Notes under the pieces: model-generated | Seen by the model: the letters and a program-made list of their open reading frames with translations, nothing else | What the model was told of the DNA's origin: nothing | The model's database searches: none | Made by a program: the position numbers and the translations under genes | NCBI RefSeq assembly: GCF_014653195.1 | Contig: NZ_BNAH01000007.1 | Location: 263 to 64,262 of the forward strand | Length of the DNA: 64,000 nt | Direction: 5' to 3' | From: Thalassotalea profundi | GTDB lineage: Bacteria > Pseudomonadota > Gammaproteobacteria > Enterobacterales > Alteromonadaceae | Shown: positions 57,480 to 64,000 of the stretch, piece by piece | Position numbering within the stretch: the first letter of the stretch is position 1 | How the letters are laid out: every line of letters starts with the position of its first letter

Positions 57480-60400
57480 TTACGGTTTAGTTGGACCGCA
57501 AGTTGAGCGACTACTAGCGTCTGCTATCATGGCTGCTTTACCTGATAATGCATGTGTTATGCGTTCATTGCTATTAGCAAATGCAGTAGGGAGCTTAGAA
57601 ATCGTATTGATTGTTTCTGTTTTTACCATACCTGAAGACGCGTGGCTTTGTTTACGAGGAGTAAGCTTTTTACTCGGTAACTTAGCTTTCGTTTTCTTTT
57701 TTGTCTCTACTTTAGGTTGCTCAACTGACAGTTCAGGTGTTATTGATGAAGCCGGCTCTGTGGAAACAGTTTCTACTTCTACTTTAACCTTGACCTCATC
57801 AATATCAGTGTTCTGCTCTTCACCTTTTTCTATGTTACTTACTGATGGCTCAGCTAATTCAGTGTTGGTTGTAGTAACACTTTCAGCTTTTGAATCCTTT
57901 GCTTCCATTTTCTTCGAATCTTTGTCATTAGTATCTATTTTACTCGACTCTGGTTCTTGAATGCTTTTGGGCTTAGATTCAGTAACTTTTGATTTTGGCG
58001 CCACTTTTACTTTTACTGTTTCATCATCTTTAGTATTGCTTTGGCTAGCTGATTCAACAGAACTGATATTTTCGACAGACGTCTGTTCAAATAAATCTTG
58101 TTGAACTTCTGCTTTTGGCTCAATAGTTGGTGTCTCAGTGTTCGTAGGCGTATTAGGGTAACGTGCTTGAACTGGATCAGAGGTTATTTCATCTATTTGC
58201 GCACTAGCTTCAGCCTTTGCTTGGTCAAATTCAGGAGTAATATCCGTTTTGTTTTCACTATTTTGACGACGTCTTTGACCATGATTACGTAAATGACGAG
58301 GAGAACGACGACTACGAGGTCGTTGTTCATCTTGTCCTTTAATATCGTTTTTATCTACTGAAGCTGTCTCAACGGTTGCTTCTTGTACAGGCTTAATGCT
58401 TTCTGATTCAGTTATTTGAGGTGATTTAACTGGCTTCTTTTCTGCATTAGGGATTGTATCTTTAGTGTCTACTGTTTTTACGTCTTCAGTTCTTCTGATC
58501 TTATTACGGTTATTTCTACGTTGGCGGCGTTCAGCAACCTTTTCTTCTTTTGGTTTTTGAACACGGTCATTGTTAGATTTTCGAGTAGCTTTAGGTTGCT
58601 GATCTTTATTCTCTACCGATTTATTGTTTGAATTTGGGCGTTTTTCATTTCTATTGTCATTTCTCCCTTCATTTTTACGATTGTTTCTGCGAGGGTTTTG
58701 ACGGTTACGACCTTGACGATTATCATTTTTTTCTGAGCGAGTATTTGTTTTCTTTTCAGGTTTTACAACAACTTCTTCACTTGCAAACAATCCTTTAATC
58801 CAAGAAGTTAAACTTGAGATAAGCCCAGCCTCTTTTTTCTCGGTTACTTTTTCAGTAGGTGCCTTGGCTTTTGCCTGAGGTTTTTGTGGGGCTGACATAC
58901 CTTGAAGAATAGGCTCGTCCTTTTTAACCGCCTCTTTTGAAAATTTAGGCATTACAGCTTCTTCAGGGGCACTTTCTATTGCTGGAATATGATAACTTGC
59001 TTCTGCAATACTTTCATCTTGGCGTACACGTAGAACTTCGTATTGAGGCGTATCCATATTAGGGTTTGGAATAATAAGTACTCTAACACTGTGATGCTTT
59101 TCAATATGAAATACAGAACGACGTTTTTCGTTAAGTAAATACGTTGCAACAGGTACTGGTACTTGCGCTTGTACTTGTTGAGTATTATCTTTAATCGCTT
59201 CTTCTTCCATTAAACGTAAAATAGATAATGCTAGGGACTCAACACCACGAACATGGCCTGTGCCATTACAGCGAGGACATACCCCTTGGCTTGTTTCGCC
59301 AATTGATGGACGTAAACGTTGACGAGACATTTCTAATAAACCGAAACGTGAAATACGGCCTAATTGAATACGTGCACGGTCTTGTTTAACTGCATCGCGC
59401 ATACGGTTTTCAACTTCACGTTGATGGCGCACAGGAGTCATATCAATAAAATCGATAACAACTAATCCGCCTAAATCTCGTAAACGTAATTGACGTGCAA
59501 TTTCATCTGCAGCTTCTAAGTTTGTTGTAAAAGCGGTTTCTTCAATATCACCACCCTTAGTAGAGCGGGCGGAGTTGATATCTATTGATGTCATAGCTTC
59601 AGTAGGATCAATAACAATTGAGCCTCCAGAAGGTAGTCTTACTTCTCGTTGAAATGCTGATTCTATTTGCGTTTCAATTTGATAATGAGTAAACAGAGGT
59701 ACATCGTTAGTATAAAGTTTAACTTTGCTAGCAAAGTCTGGACGTACTACTTCAATATGTTTTTTAACACTTTCAAAAGTTTTTGGACGATCAATTAATA
59801 CTTCACCTATATCACGACGCAAGTAATCTCGAATAGCACGCAATATAACGTTAGTTTCTTGATGTATAAGAAAAGGAGCAGGGCGACTGGCTGCCGCTTC
59901 TTCAATTGCCTTCCAATGATGTAATAAAACACTTAAGTCCCATTCTAGTTCATCATAATCTTTGCCAACACCAGCGGTACGAACAATAAGCCCCATACCT
60001 TTTGGTAAATCTAATTTACTTAATGAGGTTTTTAAGTCAGTACGCTCATCACCTTCGATTCGGCGAGAAATACCACCTGCACGTGGATTATTAGGCATTA
60101 AGACTAAATAACTTCCGGCTAAACTAATAAAAGTAGTTAAGGCTGCACCTTTTTGACCGCGTTCTTCTTTATCTATTTGAACAATAACTTCTTGGCCTTC
60201 GGATAACACATCTTTAATGTTAGGGCGGCCTTGAAATGAATAACCTTTAGGAAAGTATTCTCGTGCAATTTCCTTCATTGGCAAGAAGCCATGACGGTCT
60301 GCGCCATAATCGACAAATGCCGCTTCTAAAGAAGGTTCAATACGAGTGATTTTTGCCTTGTAAATATTGGCTTTTTTCTGTTCATGACCTGGACTTTCGA

Positions 60401-60485
60401 TATCTAAATCGTAAAGTTGTTGACCATCAACAAGGGCTACACGTAACTCTTCCGACTGTGTAGCATTGATTAACATACGTTTCAT
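57480..60485 (-). CDS. rne: ribonuclease E
   Basis: 1001 aa. The catalytic half (1 to about 510) has an S1 domain, [16 protein letters not shown], the Mg sites in [20 protein letters not shown] and [20 protein letters not shown], and the zinc link [14 protein letters not shown]. The remaining half is low-complexity: an Arg/Asn-rich stretch (about 575-680, RNA binding), another Arg-rich patch [19 protein letters not shown] and a Glu/Thr/Ser/Pro-rich tail, the degradosome scaffold. It controls mRNA turnover. It is divergent from rluC across a 609-base gap, consistent with a long autoregulatory leader. Confidence 0.97.
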   Translation of the reverse strand: MKRMLINATQSEELRVALVDGQQLYDLDIESPGHEQKKANIYKAKITRIEPSLEAAFVDYGADRHGFLPMKEIAREYFPKGYSFQGRPNIKDVLSEGQEVIVQIDKEERGQKGAALTTFISLAGSYLVLMPNNPRAGGISRRIEGDERTDLKTSLSKLDLPKGMGLIVRTAGVGKDYDELEWDLSVLLHHWKAIEEAAASRPAPFLIHQETNVILRAIRDYLRRDIGEVLIDRPKTFESVKKHIEVVRPDFASKVKLYTNDVPLFTHYQIETQIESAFQREVRLPSGGSIVIDPTEAMTSIDINSARSTKGGDIEETAFTTNLEAADEIARQLRLRDLGGLVVIDFIDMTPVRHQREVENRMRDAVKQDRARIQLGRISRFGLLEMSRQRLRPSIGETSQGVCPRCNGTGHVRGVESLALSILRLMEEEAIKDNTQQVQAQVPVPVATYLLNEKRRSVFHIEKHHSVRVLIIPNPNMDTPQYEVLRVRQDESIAEASYHIPAIESAPEEAVMPKFSKEAVKKDEPILQGMSAPQKPQAKAKAPTEKVTEKKEAGLISSLTSWIKGLFASEEVVVKPEKKTNTRSEKNDNRQGRNRQNPRRNNRKNEGRNDNRNEKRPNSNNKSVENKDQQPKATRKSNNDRVQKPKEEKVAERRQRRNNRNKIRRTEDVKTVDTKDTIPNAEKKPVKSPQITESESIKPVQEATVETASVDKNDIKGQDEQRPRSRRSPRHLRNHGQRRRQNSENKTDITPEFDQAKAEASAQIDEITSDPVQARYPNTPTNTETPTIEPKAEVQQDLFEQTSVENISSVESASQSNTKDDETVKVKVAPKSKVTESKPKSIQEPESSKIDTNDKDSKKMEAKDSKAESVTTTNTELAEPSVSNIEKGEEQNTDIDEVKVKVEVETVSTEPASSITPELSVEQPKVETKKKTKAKLPSKKLTPRKQSHASSGMVKTETINTISKLPTAFANSNERITHALSGKAAMIADASSRSTCGPTKP

Positions 60486-61094
60486 AGTTCTTGTGACTCG
60501 TTATTTTTAGTCACAACACACTATATGCGTAGAACACAAAGCAATCTGTTGCTATGGTAACAGCATTTTGTCAGCCTCACGGGTGTCAATCTTAATACGC
60601 CATATTACGTAATAAGCTGTTAAAAAATCTGATTGTATCGTTTACTTTATTGTTATCACAATAAAGAGAATTTTGTCTTTATGTGCTCAGCCAGTGTGCT
60701 GTGCTAACTCGATAAGTTTTCTGATAATACTACTGATGTTATTCAGTATTTGCCTTGTTGGCCTTTTACTTATCGATATTTTTAATAGTAATAAGTTTTA
60801 TTTAGCTGGGGGAAATGTTTATGTAGTTTGGTTGACAAGATACACACGTCAATTATTACAACAGGCTTTTCTCTAAACAAGTCATTTATATTTTTTGATA
60901 TATAATGCTTGCAAAGGTAGCCGCATTTTTCCTCTTACGCTTCTTTTAAAACTTGCGTTTTTCGTTACATTTATGTGATAAAAATCGTAACCTACCTATT
61001 ATCTCACTTTTTATTAGAAAAAGGCAATTAAATAAAGATGTTAATTAGTTAAATTGTCGATGATTTGGTAAAAAGTTATGATAAACTCCACAGC
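60486..61094. promoter_or_regulatory. rne/rluC divergent control region
   Basis: 609 bases without a credible gene. A hairpin TTGTGACT / AGTCACAA (60492-60517) lies directly before the rne ATG and another CTTTATTG / CAATAAAG is at 60645-60666; both could be part of the long rne leader through which RNase E limits its own mRNA in E. coli. For rluC, TTGACA at 60832-60837 with TATTAC 16 bases on is one promoter candidate, and TATAAT at 60901-60906 another -10. Confidence 0.5.
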
Positions 61095-62051
61095 ATGAAC
61101 GATACAACTAAGCCCCAAGTCCGCTTTATTACTGTTGATAATGAAGATGAAGGACAAAGAATAGACAATTACCTTTTAAAAACCTTAAAAGGTGTTCCTA
61201 AAAGTATGATTTATCGCTTATTAAGAAAAGGTGAGATCCGTGTTAACAAAAAGCGTACTAAACCTGAATACAAATTGGTAAACGAAGATATTATTCGTGT
61301 TGCCCCAATTCGAATTTCTGACAATACTAATGAAGTTTCTACAAAATTGTCTGTGGTCGCCAATCTCGAAAAGCAAATATTATTTGAAGATGACCGTTTA
61401 ATTGTTATTAATAAACCATCAGGCATGGCTGTACATGGCGGGAGCGGTTTAAGTTTTGGCTTAATTGAAGCATTACGTGCCTTAAGGCCTGATGCGAGAA
61501 TGTTAGAGCTAGTTCATCGTCTTGATCGTGATACATCAGGTTGCCTTGTTGTTGCTAAGAAACGTTCTGCACTAAGAAATCTGCATGAGCAATTACGTAA
61601 CAAAACAGTTCAAAAGTTTTATCATGCGTTAGTTAAAGGGCGTTGGTCTGCGAAATTAACTAAAGTGACTGAATCTCTCAAAAAGAATGATCTAAAGTCA
61701 GGTGAGCGAGTTGTTATTGTTGATAATATTAATGGTAAAGAATCAGAAACACGATTTAAAGTTTTACAACATTATAAAGATGCAACGTTGGTGAGAGCTT
61801 TTCCTGTTACCGGAAGAACTCATCAAATACGTGTTCATTGTCAAGTAAAAGGGCATCCTATCGCTTGTGATACAAAATACGGCCATCCAGATTTTGACGA
61901 ACACATGAGAAATATTGGGTTAAAACGTTTGTTTTTACATGCGGCAAGTATTGAATTTACACATCCATTTACAGAACAAAGAATAAAAATAGAAGCACCT
62001 TTAGAGCCATCATTAGAAAAGTGTTTAAAAACACTTTCTAAAGCGACATAG
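61095..62051 (+). CDS. rluC: 23S rRNA pseudouridine synthase RluC
   Basis: 318 aa from the ATG at 61095 (MNDTTKPQVRFITVD); E. coli RluC is 319. An N-terminal S4 domain (QRIDNYLLKTLKGVPKSMIYRLLRKGEIRVN) is followed by the RsuA/RluA-type catalytic domain with LVHRLDRDTSGCLVVAKK (catalytic Asp) and FPVTGRTHQIRVH. It modifies positions 955/2504/2580 in E. coli. Divergent from rne as in E. coli. Confidence 0.95.
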   Translation: MNDTTKPQVRFITVDNEDEGQRIDNYLLKTLKGVPKSMIYRLLRKGEIRVNKKRTKPEYKLVNEDIIRVAPIRISDNTNEVSTKLSVVANLEKQILFEDDRLIVINKPSGMAVHGGSGLSFGLIEALRALRPDARMLELVHRLDRDTSGCLVVAKKRSALRNLHEQLRNKTVQKFYHALVKGRWSAKLTKVTESLKKNDLKSGERVVIVDNINGKESETRFKVLQHYKDATLVRAFPVTGRTHQIRVHCQVKGHPIACDTKYGHPDFDEHMRNIGLKRLFLHAASIEFTHPFTEQRIKIEAPLEPSLEKCLKTLSKAT

Positions 62052-62066
62052 AAATTAAATGAGAAA

Positions 62067-62717
62067 ATGAAAAATTATAAACTTATTATATTTGATTGGG
62101 ATGGCACTTTAATGGATTCTATCGATCGCATTGTATCCTCATTACAAGCCGCTGCATTAAGTGTCAATATTGAACCACCATCTGATAAAGCGGCAAAAAG
62201 TATAATTGGCATTAGTTTAGATGATGCAATGATCGAATTATTCCCAACCGCTTCTCCAGTTATATGGCAAAAGGCAAAGTTGGCTTACAAAGAACAATAT
62301 ATAAGTTTAAATGAAACACCAACCCAACTATTTGAACATTCAAGACACTTATTAAAAGTATTAAAAACTCATAATAAAGTTTTAGCTGTCGCTACAGGAA
62401 AAGCCCGTGATGGACTTGAAAGGGTTTGGCAAGATACAAAAACAAAACATTTTTTTAGCTCATCTCGTTGTGCAGTAGAGTGTCAATCTAAACCTCACCC
62501 AAACATGCTGTTAGAATTACTGGAAGAGTTAAATATACATGCAGACGATGCTGTTATGATTGGCGATACAGTTCATGATTTAGCAATGGCTAAAAATGCA
62601 GGTGTCGATAGTATTGGTGTAACTTATGGTGTCCATAGCCATGATGAACTATCACAATTTAAACCTAAAGCCATTGTAGATTCCTTAATTGCATTAGAAA
62701 ACTTGTTAGTCAACTAA
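62067..62717 (+). CDS. HAD-IA hydrolase, phosphatase-like
   Basis: 216 aa. HAD motif I IFDWDGTLMDSIDR, motif II VLAVATGKARDGL, motif III in SKPHPNMLLELL and motif IV VMIGDTVHDLAMAKNAG; a helical cap (about 20-85) makes it subfamily IA. The GSRQD-like cap and its position after rluC suit a small phosphatase such as a pyrophosphatase PpaX/Gph relative, but the substrate cannot be named. Confidence 0.85.
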   Translation: MKNYKLIIFDWDGTLMDSIDRIVSSLQAAALSVNIEPPSDKAAKSIIGISLDDAMIELFPTASPVIWQKAKLAYKEQYISLNETPTQLFEHSRHLLKVLKTHNKVLAVATGKARDGLERVWQDTKTKHFFSSSRCAVECQSKPHPNMLLELLEELNIHADDAVMIGDTVHDLAMAKNAGVDSIGVTYGVHSHDELSQFKPKAIVDSLIALENLLVN

Positions 62718-62793
62718 TTGCTTGATAGGTTGTGCAATTTATTAGTAGGAGGATTTTGTTTCATGACGTTTCTGAGAGTTACTTTGTGATTAA

Positions 62794-63396
62794 ATGACAG
62801 CATTAAACCCTTACTTAGTAGCAATACTCGATGAAATTGAGCAGTTTTTAACGTGCTTTCCGCTTTGTAGTGAGCATGAGATAATAAAACATTTACAAAA
62901 TGAGAAAATCCCGCCGTTTGACGCGTTCTTATTAGCCGACATGAGAGATTTATTTAGCGCACATTTTCTTTGTATGCATGCCCTCTATAAATTAAAAGTC
63001 CAATATCAACAAACGAATAAATATAAACTTATTATTGAATCTATTAAAGTTCAACGAATAGCTTTAAATGAAACTCTCGATTGTAATAGTGGACTGAAAA
63101 CGGCAATTGAAACTATTGATCCCCTTGAAAGCTATTATCTAAACCTTAAACACTTTTTTGATACTCAAGAAGATGAAATTAGTGATTTGCTAAAATCATT
63201 TTGGCAAAAGTATCGAGCTCAAGATAGTAAACAAGCAGCATTTAACACACTGAACCTTCCAAATAATGCAGATGCTAAAATGATAAAAGCACAATATCTT
63301 CGCCTTGCACAGATACACCACCCAGACAAAGGGGGCAGCACTGAAATGTTTAGCAAAATTAATCAAGCCAAAGACATTTTAGATAAACTTTTTTAA
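62794..63396 (+). CDS. DnaJ-related J-domain protein
   Basis: 200 aa. The N-terminal DNAJ_related domain (about 1-110, EIEQFLTCFPLCSEHEIIKHLQ and DAFLLADMRDLFSAHFLCMHALYKL) precedes a C-terminal J domain (about 145-200) with the essential HPD in LAQIHHPDKGGS. It should stimulate an Hsp70 through the HPD motif; the N-terminal domain may choose the client. Cytosolic. Confidence 0.85.
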   Translation: MTALNPYLVAILDEIEQFLTCFPLCSEHEIIKHLQNEKIPPFDAFLLADMRDLFSAHFLCMHALYKLKVQYQQTNKYKLIIESIKVQRIALNETLDCNSGLKTAIETIDPLESYYLNLKHFFDTQEDEISDLLKSFWQKYRAQDSKQAAFNTLNLPNNADAKMIKAQYLRLAQIHHPDKGGSTEMFSKINQAKDILDKLF

Positions 63397-63413
63397 AAGA
63401 TTTAATAAAAGAA

Positions 63414-64000
63414 TCAAGAGCTTGCTTGAAGAGCTAATACATCAACATCAAACTGAGCAAGTAATTGAGTGAGTTTAATGAGCGGTAAACCTATTAAACT
63501 ATTAGGATCATCACCTTCTAATCGCTCAAATAAACAAATACCAAGCCCTTCACTTTTGAAGCTACCAGCACAATTGAGTGGCATTTCAGCCAGTACATAG
63601 TTTTTTATGACTTCTTTACTTAATGTTTTAAAGTGAACATGAAAAGGTTCAACTATTGACTTAGCGACTTGTTTTTTACTATCGTAAACACATAAACCTG
63701 TATAAAAGGTAATACATTTATTACTAAACATTGTTAGTTGTTTAATGGCATTTTCTATCGTATGAGGTTTGCCTAGAATTTCACCCTCACAAACGGCGAC
63801 TTGATCAGAACCAATGATAAGAGCATTACGATGATCTAAAGCAACGGCTTTCGCTTTTTCTATTGCTAACCTTTCTACTAAAGCAGTGGGTGTTTCGTTG
63901 ACTAAGGCGGTTTCATCTATATCTGGTTTAGCAGTAATAAAGGGTAAATTTAGTTTTTCTAATAATGATTGTCGAAATGGTGAAGTAGACCCTAAAACAA
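63414..64000 (-). CDS. yceF: Maf-family nucleotide pyrophosphatase (YceF type), partial
   Basis: About 195 codons to the right edge of the window, which cuts off the first residues. The frame stays open through [24 protein letters not shown] and [10 protein letters not shown], the Maf signature with the conserved Arg of SPFR and Asp of SDQ, and ends [15 protein letters not shown]. The neighbourhood rne/rluC-yceF favours YceF (m7GTP pyrophosphatase) over the MafA type. An internal Met near 63731 is not the real start. Confidence 0.88.
   Translation of the reverse strand, partial: VLGSTSPFRQSLLEKLNLPFITAKPDIDETALVNETPTALVERLAIEKAKAVALDHRNALIIGSDQVAVCEGEILGKPHTIENAIKQLTMFSNKCITFYTGLCVYDSKKQVAKSIVEPFHVHFKTLSKEVIKNYVLAEMPLNCAGSFKSEGLGICLFERLEGDDPNSLIGLPLIKLTQLLAQFDVDVLALQASS

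Noticed and set aside
57529..57960. 143-codon open frame antisense to rne
   Set aside because: It mirrors the low-complexity Glu/Ser/Thr tail of RNase E, which leaves the opposite strand free of stops by composition.
60673..60876. 67-codon open frame between rne and rluC with a hydrophobic middle
   Set aside because: No ribosome binding site or family match; it lies in the expected rne leader/rluC promoter gap.

Overview
This is an AT-rich chromosomal window from a marine gammaproteobacterium of the order Alteromonadales, probably the Colwelliaceae (Colwellia/Thalassotalea-like). That placement is inferred from base composition, from gammaproteobacterial neighbourhoods (yffB-dapE, yfbV/ackA-pta, serC-aroA-cmk-rpsA-ihfB-lapA-lapB-pyrF, rne/rluC, nrdA-nrdB-yfaE, ubiG-gph-gyrA) and from small families typical of Shewanella, Vibrio and Colwellia (VC2046/SO_2500, DUF2897). 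No tRNA, insertion sequence, prophage or CRISPR array was seen. Most of the window is stable core genome with a few accessory patches.

Layout. 1-1000: a degenerate 5S-rRNA-like 3' end and an orphan exbD. 1280-6288: a polyamine locus in two divergent pairs, speE plus a eukaryotic-type AdoMet decarboxylase on the minus strand and agmatinase plus speA on the plus strand. Together they encode arginine -> agmatine -> putrescine -> spermidine. 6470-9968: a FimV/LysM-like protein, a DUF2235 hydrolase, a decayed P-loop kinase pseudogene, a Sel1-repeat membrane protein and a DUF2897 protein. 9961-12201: an M15 peptidase with dapE and yffB. 12777-18369: pta-ackA, yfbV, rlmA and xthA. 18470-21142: a CHASE-type hybrid histidine kinase.

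21447-33262 is the most unusual block. Eight co-directional genes encode a Tat-signal TldD-like metalloprotease, a TldE-like partner with no signal peptide, a DUF4159 protein, a MoxR AAA+ ATPase, a DUF58 protein with an intact MIDAS motif, and three membrane proteins (BatA-like, DUF4175-like and a GATase-like protein). From moxR onward they are tightly packed or overlapping. They look like one envelope-associated protease/chaperone system of unknown substrate. A hairpin between tldE and the DUF4159 gene separates a strong Shine-Dalgarno sequence from its start codon.

33373-40378: small housekeeping and accessory genes. These include a SulA-type division inhibitor under a full LexA box, yciI-yciB, an M24 peptidase and a REC-GGDEF-Hpt regulator. 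40434-46084: class Ia ribonucleotide reductase with its ferredoxin and an NrdR box, then gph and ubiG. 46556-56960: gyrA (with Ile at position 83), serC, aroA, cmk, rpsA, ihfB, lapA, lapB and pyrF, with clear intrinsic terminators. 57074-64000: comEA-like, rne, rluC, a HAD phosphatase, a DnaJ-related protein and maf/yceF, which is cut by the right edge.

All functional calls come from reading sequence and recalling families; no database search was run.
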